Assembly: GCF_002980495.1 (NCBI RefSeq)
Contig: NZ_PVBR01000017.1
Coordinates: 44,142 to 108,141, forward strand
Direction: 5' to 3'
Length of the DNA stretch: 64,000 nt
Origin: Phyllobacterium phragmitis
GTDB taxonomy: Bacteria > Pseudomonadota > Alphaproteobacteria > Rhizobiales > Rhizobiaceae
Shown here: positions 25,550 to 33,827 of the stretch, piece by piece
Numbering within the stretch: position 1 is the stretch's first letter
How the letters are laid out: every line of letters starts with the position of its first letter
The notes under the pieces: generated by a model
Databases searched by the model: none
What the model saw: the letters and a program-made list of their open reading frames with translations, nothing else
Told to the model about the DNA's origin: nothing
Made by a program: the position numbers and the translations under genes

Positions 25550-26879
25550 AGAAACCGTACCCCTTGCTGGTCTTGGTGCGCTTGGCTGCGGTCGGGCCGG
25601 ACAAGGCACCGGCTGGGCTGTCGAGCGGCGTCTTGAGGCTGCGTGCCTCGACCGGTTCGACGAGATAGGGCGTGATCAGGATGGCGAGTTCCGTCTCGTT
25701 GCGCTGGAATCGCTTCGATTTGAAGAGGTCGCCGAGGATCGGCACGTCGCCCAGCATCGGAATTTTTTCGATGTCCTGGGAGGCATTGCGCTGGAACAGG
25801 CCGGCGATGGCAAAGGTCTGGCCGCTGCCCACCTCGACCGTGGTATCGGCGCGCCGCACCTGTAGGGCTGGCACCTGCAGATTGGCGATGTTGACCATGC
25901 CGCTGGCGGAAAGGCTGCTGACCTCGGGACGCACGCGCATGGAAATGCGGCCATTCGGCAAAAGAGTCGGCGTGAACAGAAGCGACACGCCGTATTGCTT
26001 GTATTCGATGCCGACTTGTTCGTTCGTCACCGGGACCGGTACGGGGATTTCGCCGCCGGCGAGGAAACTCGCCGTTTCGCCCGTGACAGCAGTGATATTC
26101 GGCTCGGCAAGAACGGTCAGGATTCCGTTTGCCTGTAGAGCTTCGAGCAGCATATCGACACGGTTGCCGTTCCAGGCGGCGCCTGCGCTCAATGCATTGG
26201 AACCTCCACTTGCGGCATCCGCTGCGAGCTTGCCGCCGGAAACGAAACCGAAGGAGAAGGAGCCGGAATTGACGAACGCATCCCAGGTGACGCCGTAACG
26301 CAGCAACTGGTTGCGGGAGACTTCGGCGAAGCGGACGCGGATGTTGACCTGGTTCGAGCCGGACACCGTGGTGTTGTTGATGGCGGGGGTGCTTTCGGGG
26401 GCATAGGCCTCGATGGCACTCGACGTGTCCATGGCCTCATGCATGGTCTTGGCATGACCGCGCGCCATCGGCTGGTCGCCGAAAAGCGAGATGTTGATCG
26501 TGCTGTTCGGCTGAACGGCGCGCTGTGCTTCCTGCACCGGCCGCGAATCCGGCATGACCCAGAAATCGACGCTGCCGCGCGATGTTTCGTCGGGGCTCAG
26601 CGCAATGAGGTTCGTCCGTCCGGTCTTCAGCGCGAAGACATAGACCACACCCGGCGAAACGACACGGACATCGGCGATCTTGGCGTCCGCCATGAACACC
26701 GATTCCACAGGCTGATCGAAACGCAGGATGCGTCCCTGGCCCAATGGAAGCATGATGGCCTGGCCGGCTTGCGCGTCGACGGTGAAGGATTCGGCTTGCG
26801 CGACGGGAGCGACAAGGCAGAAAGCGAGGATGAGCATAAGGAGGGTTTGCCCCCTTGCCGCGATAGTCGATCTCATCAT
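25539..26879 (-). CDS. rhcC2: Secretin, CpaC-like (RhcC2 role in the T3SS)
   Basis: A 446-residue outer-membrane secretin. ATG 26879 follows GGGAGAA and starts MMRSTIAARGQ with a signal peptide ending near AQA-ES. The N-terminal pilus domain (GRILRFDQPVESVFMADAKI) and the C-terminal secretin core (ILTVLAEPNITAVTGETASF, LAGGEIPVPVP, and IPMLGDVPILGDLFKS followed by RNETELAILITPYLVEP) are those of the CpaC/RcpA family of Tad pili rather than YscC. The N0-type domain is encoded separately (31507-32268), as in rhizobial T3SS where RhcC is split. Followed by the CpaD-like gene. Confidence 0.88.
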   Translation of the reverse strand: MMRSTIAARGQTLLMLILAFCLVAPVAQAESFTVDAQAGQAIMLPLGQGRILRFDQPVESVFMADAKIADVRVVSPGVVYVFALKTGRTNLIALSPDETSRGSVDFWVMPDSRPVQEAQRAVQPNSTINISLFGDQPMARGHAKTMHEAMDTSSAIEAYAPESTPAINNTTVSGSNQVNIRVRFAEVSRNQLLRYGVTWDAFVNSGSFSFGFVSGGKLAADAASGGSNALSAGAAWNGNRVDMLLEALQANGILTVLAEPNITAVTGETASFLAGGEIPVPVPVTNEQVGIEYKQYGVSLLFTPTLLPNGRISMRVRPEVSSLSASGMVNIANLQVPALQVRRADTTVEVGSGQTFAIAGLFQRNASQDIEKIPMLGDVPILGDLFKSKRFQRNETELAILITPYLVEPVEARSLKTPLDSPAGALSGPTAAKRTKTSKGYGFYVD

Positions 26880-26978
26880 TCTGTCAGTATTCTCCCGATG
26901 CACGACGCAAGGCCGGATGAAGGTCGCAAAGATTCGCCCTTTGCCGCCATTTTTTCGCAAAGAACGCTCGCATTATGG

Positions 26979-29150
26979 TTAACCAACTGTAACCGCGATG
27001 CTTTCCTGGCGATCCATGTCCTCGTTTGCCGTTGATTTTGTTAGGCGATTTCGATTTCGTGAATCTATTGTGACGGACGTCAGGGATTGCACGGAATACT
27101 CGGGCGCAATCTCCTGATAAGAGAGGACAGGCAGCTCGATATCGTTTCGCAGCAGATAGTTTCGCATCACCCGGCGCAGATCCACCGAAGTGAGCAGAAC
27201 AGCCCCCTGACGTTCGTCACTGTCGGCAAGCTCCTGACGCAGTTGCGAAAGCATTGCTCTTGACGCGTCTTCGGGCAGCGCGAGCATCTTGCCGACCCCG
27301 GTGACCTTGATGGCGTTGCGGATACCTTCTTCTGCTGCGCGCGATAGCACATAGGCCGCCAGAACGCGGTTGAGCTGCGCATGGCGATGGCAGATCTGGC
27401 GGGCAAGCGCGATGCGCACCCGTTCGGTCAGAAGCAACGTGTCAGCCTCGCGCCCGCCCCATTCGACGAGCGCTTCCAGAATGACCCGCAAATTGCCGAT
27501 TGGTATGTCTTCTTCCACGAGGCGGCGCAGAATATCCGACAGCTTGTTGAGCGGCACGACGCGCGAGGCTTCCTTGACGAGTTCGGAATACTCGCCCTCC
27601 ATCTGGGTCAGCAGTTCCCGCGTTTCCTGGATGCCGATGAAATGCGCCGCGTAACGTCGCAATGCTTGCGACAGGCATTTTGCAAGTGTCGCAGCAGGAT
27701 CGTGGAAGCCGATCCCTGCATCGGCCAGGGCATTGGCATGTTCCTGGTCGATCCAGATTGTGCGGTGGCCGCCGAAGAGGGCCGGTCCATCGCGGCGTGG
27801 CATCTGCAGGAGATCGAGATGCATAGGGTCGTCGTTGAGGAGAAGACTATCGCGCGGAATCTCGCCCTCCACGATCGGCACGCCTTCGAGATCGACGCGA
27901 AAGCGATCCGGCATCAGGGTCTGATCAGGCCGCAGCTCGACGGCCGGAACCTCCAGGCCGAGATCCAGCCGCAGCGCGTCACGCACGAGATCGGTTTCGG
28001 TCCGAAACCGTTCCGGCCACACCGCCTGGGAAATATTGCTGCCGACGTGGGCGACGACGCGGTGCCGGGTCGATCCACCGGAGATGATCGCGCTTTCTGA
28101 ATGCGGCGTTTCCTCGACCTCGACCGTCTCGCGTTCAGGCCGGATGGCGGGCAGGGTTTCCGGCTTCGGCCGCCGCCGATAGATCATGAAGGCAAGCCCG
28201 CCGAACAGCGCGGCCAGACCGACGAAGATCAGTGTCGGGAAACCGGGCACGAAGCCCGCGCCCAGAAGGATGACCGCCGCCAGAGCCAGGGCGCGGTCGC
28301 TTGACCCGAGCTGGCGGAAGATTTCGGTTCCCAGATCGCTTTCGGTCTCGGACGCGACGCGTGTCACAACCATACCGGCTGCGATCGAAATCAGAAGTGC
28401 CGGTATCTGCGCGATCAGGCCGTCGCCCACGGTCAGGAGCGAATAGGTCTGAGATGCGCCGGCGAAGCTCATGTTGCGATTGAGCATGCCGATGAGCAGT
28501 CCGCCGATCAGGTTGACGAAGACGATGATCAGGCCGGTGATCGCATCGCCCTTGACGAATTTCATGGCGCCGTCCATGGCGCCGTAGAGCTGGCTTTCGC
28601 GCTCGAGGCGTCCGCGCCGCGCGCGGGCTTCGATCTGGTTGATATCGCCGCTGCGCAAATCGTTGTCGATCGACATCTGCTTTCCCGGCATCGCGTCCAA
28701 CGTGAAGCGGGCGGCGACTTCGGCCACGCGTTCCGCACCCTTGGTGATGACGATGAACTGCGCCGCGGTGATGATGAGGAAGACCACCAGGCCGACGGCC
28801 ACCTCGCCACCGATGACGAAACGCCCGAAGGTCGCGACGATGTCGCCTGCATCCGCATGCAGAAGGATCAGCCGCGTCGTGGTGATCGACAAGGCCAGCC
28901 GGAACAGTGTGGCGATGAGGATGATCGGAGGCAGCGATGAAAAATCTCCCGGCCGGCCGATATAGAAGGCGACGACCAGGATCAGCAGGCTGAAAGCCAT
29001 GTTGACGGCGATGAGGACATCCACGAGCAGCGTCGGCAAGGGGATGACCATCATCACGACGGCGAGCATCATGAAGCTTGCGACGACGATGTCCGATCGA
29101 TGGGCCGCTGCGCGCGCGAAGCTGTTCAGTGTGCCGAGAATGCCGGTCAT
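26979..29150 (-). CDS. sctV: T3SS major export gate protein SctV
   Basis: A 723-residue protein. Seven to eight N-terminal membrane segments carry the family signature GDFSSLPPIILIATLFRLALS and the FHIPEP loop equivalent AARFTLDAMPGKQMSIDNDL, then a linker and the cytoplasmic ring domain (about residues 360-700), including LLNDDPMHLDLL and SRVVPLNKLSDILRRLVEEDIPIGN. It forms the nonameric gate that receives substrates. The start at 29150 overlaps the upstream TPR gene (ATGA); a much longer upstream frame to 29744 is only read-through and should not be used. Confidence 0.95.
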   Translation of the reverse strand: MTGILGTLNSFARAAAHRSDIVVASFMMLAVVMMVIPLPTLLVDVLIAVNMAFSLLILVVAFYIGRPGDFSSLPPIILIATLFRLALSITTTRLILLHADAGDIVATFGRFVIGGEVAVGLVVFLIITAAQFIVITKGAERVAEVAARFTLDAMPGKQMSIDNDLRSGDINQIEARARRGRLERESQLYGAMDGAMKFVKGDAITGLIIVFVNLIGGLLIGMLNRNMSFAGASQTYSLLTVGDGLIAQIPALLISIAAGMVVTRVASETESDLGTEIFRQLGSSDRALALAAVILLGAGFVPGFPTLIFVGLAALFGGLAFMIYRRRPKPETLPAIRPERETVEVEETPHSESAIISGGSTRHRVVAHVGSNISQAVWPERFRTETDLVRDALRLDLGLEVPAVELRPDQTLMPDRFRVDLEGVPIVEGEIPRDSLLLNDDPMHLDLLQMPRRDGPALFGGHRTIWIDQEHANALADAGIGFHDPAATLAKCLSQALRRYAAHFIGIQETRELLTQMEGEYSELVKEASRVVPLNKLSDILRRLVEEDIPIGNLRVILEALVEWGGREADTLLLTERVRIALARQICHRHAQLNRVLAAYVLSRAAEEGIRNAIKVTGVGKMLALPEDASRAMLSQLRQELADSDERQGAVLLTSVDLRRVMRNYLLRNDIELPVLSYQEIAPEYSVQSLTSVTIDSRNRNRLTKSTANEDMDRQESIAVTVG

Positions 29151-29476
29151 TGCGTACCCCGCAACTGAAGGTAATCGCGAAAGCAGCGATAGGCCTGTTG
29201 CTTGTCGTCGAGAATCCAGAAGGCTCGGGCACGCAGAAGATGGGTCGACGGATCGCTGTCGATCTCCATGAGTTGTTCCAGCGCGCCAAGCGCCCGTTCG
29301 CCAGCGCCGTTTTCGATCAGGGCGGTTGCGAGCGTGCGCAGGATGCCGGGATCCTCGGGATCGATGCGGTTGGCAATCAATAGGAAAACGAGGCCGCGCC
29401 CTGCCTGGCCGCTGCGCATATAAATATAGCCCAGCGAGTGCAGGAGTTCCGCGGATTCTGCATCTGCGCGGCTCAT
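29147..29476 (-). CDS. Small TPR protein of the T3SS operon (chaperone candidate)
   Basis: A 109-residue protein with about three TPR motifs (ELLHSLGYIYMRSGQAGRGL; GILRTLATALIENGAGERAL; THLLRARAFWILDDKQQA). It has four-base overlaps with genes on both sides (128-aa unknown and sctV), so it is a fixed member of this operon. Its size and TPR fold resemble YscG/SctG-type needle-subunit chaperones. That would suit the filament-like gene that opens the same gene set. The match is structural, not by strong sequence identity. Confidence 0.65.
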   Translation of the reverse strand: MSRADAESAELLHSLGYIYMRSGQAGRGLVFLLIANRIDPEDPGILRTLATALIENGAGERALGALEQLMEIDSDPSTHLLRARAFWILDDKQQAYRCFRDYLQLRGTQ

Positions 29477-29859
29477 TCAATGCCGCCTTCTTCGTCCAGA
29501 CGCGACTGCAGGTCGCGGCGCCGCTCGATCTCTTCCTCAAGCATCGCCTTGGCGATGGAGGTGACATCTTCGTTCGCATCGAGGCGGGGCAAAACGGCCC
29601 CGATGACATGATCGAGCAAACGCATCGTCCGCTCGGTGCCAAAGATGCCGGAATCGGTGATTTCCGGCATGGTGAGCTGGTCGATCTCGCCGCGCAGCGA
29701 GGCGCCGTGGGCAAGGCTTCCGCGCCGGCGCAAACGCAACGCACTCTCGAATGCCTCGATCTGGGCGCGGCTGACCGGATCGGCTCGCTTTGCCGCCTCG
29801 GTCAGCGCACGATCGAGGCGCTGTCGTTCGACGGCGAGGGGCCGCAACGTATCGTTCAT
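29473..29859 (-). CDS. Unknown small protein between sctD and the TPR chaperone-like gene
   Basis: From ATG 29859 (MNDTLRPLAVERQRLDRAL) it is 128 residues, soluble, charged and mostly helical, ending in an acidic coiled-coil-like stretch (EEEIERRRDLQSRLDEEGG). No family is recognised. It overlaps the TPR gene by four bases and begins 28 bases after sctD, so it is almost surely part of the apparatus operon. A second chaperone (SctE-like) or a cytosolic accessory is possible. Confidence 0.6.
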   Translation of the reverse strand: MNDTLRPLAVERQRLDRALTEAAKRADPVSRAQIEAFESALRLRRRGSLAHGASLRGEIDQLTMPEITDSGIFGTERTMRLLDHVIGAVLPRLDANEDVTSIAKAMLEEEIERRRDLQSRLDEEGGIE

Positions 29860-29887
29860 TGCGGACCTCCTGAACGTTGGCTGCATG

Positions 29888-30820
29888 TCATAAGGTCAGC
29901 TTGAACTCCTGCCCGCCCCGAACGACGAGGATCTGGCCGTTTTCAATCGCTTTGAGCATCCAGCCGTCCTGCAGGGCTGCGCCGGGATAACGACGTTCTC
30001 CGCGCGCATCGACGACATACGGGTTTCGGCCGAAGAAGACCGCCTGGAAAACGAAACGCGGCGCGTCGGTAACCGCAGCAGTCGAGACGAGGCTTGTCAG
30101 CACATAACGACCGCCATGCGAGCGATCGAACCAGCGCTGGATATTGCGCCAGTCTTCAATGCGATCGGGCGCAACCTGCCCCGAAACGCCGATGCGACGG
30201 CCATCGATCGAAAGCGAGAGCTGGCCTAGATTCGCTTGTTCGATCTTGTCCCGCAAGGCGGCGGCAACGTCCGCGTCGGACTGAACAGCGGCGGCGGGGA
30301 GAACGGAGCCGACCGTCAGTTGGTCGCTCGGCGACGCGAATTTTTGGGGAAGCAGTCCTGAAATGCCAGCCTGAACCGCAACAATCGGCACCATGACGAG
30401 GGCAACCGCGACAACGGCAGCGTATAGCCCCCAACGTCTGACCAGAGGCTCGCCGGTGCGATCACGATCGATCCGCAGCTTTGCGCCGCCTACCATAAAT
30501 GTCATCGGAAGTTTGACGCGGCAACCATAACCACGCTGCAGCGCAGGACGCCCTTCGATGAAAACGGTCCCGCCAATGGCGTTTACCGCCACCTGTTTGC
30601 CGTAAAAGCGCAACTGCAGATGTTCTGCGGCGATATCCCTGTCGGCGAGCACAAGGTCGCAGGTCGGCGACGCGCCAATCGTGCAGGCTTCACCTTCAAC
30701 CGGCGCACGCACGCCTTGGTGAAGACCCGAGAGCACGTCCAGCGCCAGGGCTCCCGGTTTCGCAACGATTGCCGGCGACAGCGCCGTGGCGCTGGGAAAA
30801 CTCAAACTGTTCGACGACAT
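29888..30820 (-). CDS. sctD: T3SS inner-membrane ring protein SctD
   Basis: A 310-residue single-pass protein. The cytoplasmic N-terminus is an FHA-like domain (LSGLHQGVRAPVEGEACTIGAS, DIAAEHLQLRF). One membrane segment lies at about 137-165 (LYAAVVAVALVMVPIVAV), then a periplasmic part containing a BON-like ring module (LSLSIDGRRIGVSGQVAPDR) and an unusual C-terminal GRNPYVVDARGERRYPG region. It is shorter than the roughly 400-residue YscD, having fewer periplasmic ring modules. It sits upstream of the 128-aa, TPR and sctV genes. Confidence 0.82.
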   Translation of the reverse strand: MSSNSLSFPSATALSPAIVAKPGALALDVLSGLHQGVRAPVEGEACTIGASPTCDLVLADRDIAAEHLQLRFYGKQVAVNAIGGTVFIEGRPALQRGYGCRVKLPMTFMVGGAKLRIDRDRTGEPLVRRWGLYAAVVAVALVMVPIVAVQAGISGLLPQKFASPSDQLTVGSVLPAAAVQSDADVAAALRDKIEQANLGQLSLSIDGRRIGVSGQVAPDRIEDWRNIQRWFDRSHGGRYVLTSLVSTAAVTDAPRFVFQAVFFGRNPYVVDARGERRYPGAALQDGWMLKAIENGQILVVRGGQEFKLTL

Positions 30821-30938
30821 GGTTGGACACCCCAGATGGATTGCTTTCTGCGACACGCCGGCTGGCGCAAACCGACACGAATCACCCGGTCATTTTGGGC
30901 GGAGTGGCGTGGGCGATGAATCGCCCACGCCGACTGCA

Positions 30939-31100
30939 TTAGTTCTGCGGACGCTGCTTGGTGGCGTCGAGTTCGGTCTTCTTTTCGGTCGTGATCTCGG
31001 TAATCTTTGCCGACTTTTCGATGGCAGCGTCGAAGGCAGCTTCCATCTTTGCGATTGCCGCGTCAGCACCGCCGCTGGCGGGAGGAGTTACAGTTGCCAT
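30939..31100 (-). CDS. 53-residue needle/filament-subunit candidate
   Basis: MATVTPPASGG starts at the ATG at 31100, with GGAG eight bases upstream; a start at 31127 would add nine residues. The protein is a single amphipathic helix rich in Ala/Lys/Glu ending ITEITTEKKTELDATKQRPQN. It opens the sctD-sctV gene set. The same tail, with high DNA identity over about 70 bases, ends the 154-residue protein at 41093. Its size and lack of signal peptide fit an exported needle subunit (SctF/NopA role), although 53 residues is shorter than usual. Confidence 0.55.
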   Translation of the reverse strand: MATVTPPASGGADAAIAKMEAAFDAAIEKSAKITEITTEKKTELDATKQRPQN

Positions 31101-31127
31101 GATGGTCTCCATTCCTGTTAGGTTCAT

Positions 31128-31506
31128 CGAATACGCCGCATTGATGCGCCGCGACGCAGCTTGTTCTTCGAGAGCCGCGCCGGAGGGAACCTAGAGTCTG
31201 TTTTCAACAGATTAACGACAAAGGGAGAATTATTGCCGGATCGTTAACGTTCATCGGCCGGCACACGTGAGCCCCCTGAGGTCAGGGCATGCCTTTTAAT
31301 GTTGTATTTCAATGTGGTGGTCGGACGATCGATACGAAGCGCTCATCAGTGTAAAACTTAAGAAATTTGTTCATTCGAATGGTGGCTGAAAACCCTGTTT
31401 ACAACGGTCCCAAAGTTTAGGATCACCGTTTGGCATGCAGTAATATTTCATTAAAATTTCATATTAGCCCGTTCATTCGGCCGGTCCTATCCGCTAGCCT
31501 TTGTAC
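31128..31506. promoter_or_regulatory. Divergent T3SS control region
   Basis: This 379-base, relatively AT-rich gap lies between the minus-strand filament-like/sctD set and the plus-strand rhcC1 operon. It should hold both promoters. Runs such as AATATTTCATTAAAATTTCA (31440-31463) stand out. GTTCATCGGCCGG (31249 on) and GTTCATTCGGCCGG (31471 on) form an imperfect direct pair about 220 bases apart. No match to the rhizobial tts box or the hrp box was convincing. Confidence 0.5.
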
Positions 31507-32268
31507 ATGGGTTTTTGCTTTCCCCTTTTTTCTGCCTTGAAGACGACAGTCGCCGTTCGTTGCGAAGACGGGCAATGCCTGTCTTCCTCGGCATGCCGTT
31601 GCAAGGCGCGGATCAGTCGCTTTGTAAGCCGAAAAGGGTTGCTGGCTGCAGGCGCCTTCATTGCTATGGGCGCTGCCTTCGCATCGCCCGCGATGGCGGC
31701 GCCTGCAGGGTTTGCCGAGCCTTACAATTATGTCGTGCTCGACCAGGACGTTCGGGTCGCTTTGACAGAGTTCGGACGCAATGTCGGTCTGCCGGTGGTA
31801 TTGTCGGACGCCGTCAATGGCCGCGTCCGCGGACGGATCGAGGCCAGGACGGCTGGTGAGTTCATCGAGCGGCTGGCCGGCGCGAACGGCCTCACGTGGT
31901 ATTTCGACGGTTCCGTGCTGCATATCAGCGCCGACAAGGAATTTATGACTCGCGTTCTCGATGCCGGCCGGCTGAGTGGTGAGGCTGTAGCGAGCGAAAT
32001 GCGTGAGCTTGGTCTGGCAGACGAACGTTTCTCGCTACGCGCCGCGCGCAATGGCAATGTCATAACCGTGTCAGGACCGCCTGCTTATATCAATGTCGTT
32101 GGCCAGCTGGTGGAGCGTATGCAGCCGGAACAGGTCGTTGCCGGAGACGACCCGCGTGTGCGCGTCTTCCGCGGGGGCGTGATGACGGAAGTCGTTGCCA
32201 CGCACGGCGCGGGCACTGGCTCGGACGATGAAAATGCTTCCCGCGCAAATCGGGTGGCCAGACCTTGA
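31507..32268 (+). CDS. rhcC1: T3SS secretin N-terminal domain protein RhcC1
   Basis: A 253-residue exported protein carrying the N0/N1 domains of a T3SS secretin without the beta-barrel core: YVVLDQDVRVALTEFGRN, GLPVVLSDAVNGRVRGRI, WYFDGSVLHIS, then a second small domain (ERFSLRAARNGNVITVSGPP). The core is supplied by the CpaC-like secretin at 25539. Odd point: about 35 residues with five Cys precede the evident signal peptide (KGLLAAGAFIAMGAAFASPA), so translation may really begin later or the leader may be unusual. First gene of the long sct operon. Confidence 0.85.
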   Translation: MGFCFPLFSALKTTVAVRCEDGQCLSSSACRCKARISRFVSRKGLLAAGAFIAMGAAFASPAMAAPAGFAEPYNYVVLDQDVRVALTEFGRNVGLPVVLSDAVNGRVRGRIEARTAGEFIERLAGANGLTWYFDGSVLHISADKEFMTRVLDAGRLSGEAVASEMRELGLADERFSLRAARNGNVITVSGPPAYINVVGQLVERMQPEQVVAGDDPRVRVFRGGVMTEVVATHGAGTGSDDENASRANRVARP

Positions 32269-32308
32269 AACAGGCGGAAGACCTCCGCCGAAAAAACAGG
32301 AGCAACAC

Positions 32309-32524
32309 ATGGCGACGACCCCTATCTCTGGTGTGGATTCCGTTTCAGTTTCGACGCCCAACGGTGAAGCGGCCTTTGACGCGGCCGTGGACAATGCCCA
32401 GCAGGGCGAAATGACGCCCGAACTGGAAGAGATGATGATCGAAGGCGCCATCACCATTGGCGGTCAGATGATCATCATGCCGCGCGCCAACGATATCCTC
32501 AACGAGGCGATGTCTGACGAGTAA
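32309..32524 (+). CDS. 71-residue T3SS operon protein (rod/needle-type candidate)
   Basis: MATTPISGVDSVSVSTPNGE starts after AGGAGC. It is acidic and helical, with FDAAVDNAQQGE and a C-terminal ELEEMMIEGAITIGGQMIIM segment. No signal peptide is present. It lies between rhcC1 and sctI, where rhizobial clusters carry small secreted subunits. The FDAA(V/I) phrase also occurs in the 53-aa filament-like protein. It could be a needle, rod or regulator; the sequence does not decide. Confidence 0.6.
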   Translation: MATTPISGVDSVSVSTPNGEAAFDAAVDNAQQGEMTPELEEMMIEGAITIGGQMIIMPRANDILNEAMSDE

Positions 32525-32562
32525 TCGCTTGAACGGAAGCGATTTTCCTCGGAGGTAAGGTC

Positions 32563-33015
32563 ATGACGACACCGATCGCGGCCGCGGCTGTTGCGCCGCC
32601 CCAAGCCGTACAGGATGTGTTGCCGCAGGCGACTCAGAACCTGTTCGAACATGCTGCCAGCCAGGCAAAGGCTCTGCCGGAAGGCGCGGGGCCGGCGCAA
32701 CTCGGCGAAGAGATGCTGCAGAACCTCAAGGGTTTCTTCGAGCGTAGCGGCAGCTTTGCCGAGCGTGCCGGCAGCCTGACCCAAAGGACGCCGCAGGCAA
32801 CCGGCGGAGAGTTGGTCAGCCTCGGGCCGAACGGCGCGGGGATGACCGATCTTTCGCAGACGCGGAATTCGGCCGTGCCCGTCGAAAAGGGCCAGATCGA
32901 CCAGGTCATCCAGTCCTTGGGCATGATGTTCGACCATTCGATCGAAACACAGCTCGTGGTGCGCGGCACGACCCAGGTATCGGGTGCGGCCAACACATTG
33001 CTGCGTGGCCAGTGA
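32563..33015 (+). CDS. sctI: T3SS inner rod protein SctI (NolB/HrpB-like)
   Basis: A 150-residue Ala-rich protein without signal peptide. Its C-terminal helix (MMFDHSIETQLVVRGTTQVS followed by GAANTLLRGQ) is the conserved part of SctI inner-rod/adaptor proteins, which polymerise between the export gate and the needle. It immediately precedes sctJ (TGATG overlap), the standard order in rhizobial and Hrp2 clusters. Confidence 0.78.
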   Translation: MTTPIAAAAVAPPQAVQDVLPQATQNLFEHAASQAKALPEGAGPAQLGEEMLQNLKGFFERSGSFAERAGSLTQRTPQATGGELVSLGPNGAGMTDLSQTRNSAVPVEKGQIDQVIQSLGMMFDHSIETQLVVRGTTQVSGAANTLLRGQ

Positions 33016-33827
33016 TGAGAGTGTACATGTCCGGCTCTGCCGCCGTGACGGCAGCCGCTCCGTTGCGCAGGCTTGCGGGCGCCGCGGTTTTGCTGTGCGC
33101 CCTCGTCTTGTCCGGCTGTCAGGACGACCTTTATACCAATCTCGCCGAGCGTGAGGCCAATTCCATGGTGGCCACCCTGCAGCGCAACGGCATTCCGGCA
33201 AGTCGTGTCCTGCAGGAAGACGGCCGCATGAAGGTGGTCGTGGACAGCGACCGCTTTGCCGAAGCCGTCGGCATTCTCGATGATGCGGGGCTACCCAAGC
33301 AGACTTTCGCCTCCATGGGCGAGGTCTTCCAGCAGGAGGGCTTCGTCGCTTCACCGACGCAGGAGCGCGCCAAGATGCTCTATGCGCTGTCGGAAGAACT
33401 GTCCCGCACGGTGTCGGAAATCGATGGTGTGCTGTCGGCCCGCATCCATATCGTCCTGCCGGGCAATGATCCGCTGAGGCGCGAAACGTCACCATCTTCG
33501 GCATCGGTCTTCATTCGTCATGAAGCGGGATTGAAGATCGATCCCCTCATTCCGCAAATCAAGACATTGGTTGCCAACGGCATTGCCGGCCTGTCCTATG
33601 ACAAGGTCTCGGTCGTGTCGGTCGCCGCTCCCGCGGCCCAATCGGCCTCCGCCATTCAGCCGATGGCTTCCTTTCTGGGCCTGTGGATGCTGGAAAGCAG
33701 CGTGTCGCGGGCGATGTGGATGTTCGGCGGTCTGGCAATCCTGGCCATTGCGCTTGGCGCCCTGCTGGTTGCGCTGATCTGGCGCCAGCGCGGCCAGCGC
33801 ACCTACCAGCTGGAGACGCTTCGGTGA
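33015..33827 (+). CDS. sctJ: T3SS inner-membrane ring lipoprotein SctJ
   Basis: A 270-residue YscJ/FliF-like lipoprotein. Signal peptide with lipobox LVLSGCQDD, ring-building motif 1 (LYTNLAEREANSMVATLQRN), motif 2 (DGVLSARIHIVLPGNDPL and SASVFIRHEAGLKIDPLIPQ), and a C-terminal membrane anchor (WMFGGLAILAIALGALLVAL). It forms the 24-mer ring with SctD. The ATG at 33015 overlaps the sctI stop. Confidence 0.95.
   Translation: MRVYMSGSAAVTAAAPLRRLAGAAVLLCALVLSGCQDDLYTNLAEREANSMVATLQRNGIPASRVLQEDGRMKVVVDSDRFAEAVGILDDAGLPKQTFASMGEVFQQEGFVASPTQERAKMLYALSEELSRTVSEIDGVLSARIHIVLPGNDPLRRETSPSSASVFIRHEAGLKIDPLIPQIKTLVANGIAGLSYDKVSVVSVAAPAAQSASAIQPMASFLGLWMLESSVSRAMWMFGGLAILAIALGALLVALIWRQRGQRTYQLETLR

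Noticed and set aside
29151..29744. N-terminal extension of sctV (921-codon frame)
   Set aside because: The extension overlaps two better-supported genes and lacks homology; SctV begins at the ATG overlapping the TPR gene stop.
31154..31183. Possible tts box (CAGCTTGTTCTTCGAGAGCC)
   Set aside because: It recalls the rhizobial TtsI box, but the two half motifs are several bases too far apart and the wider consensus fails. No ttsI-like regulator was found in the window.
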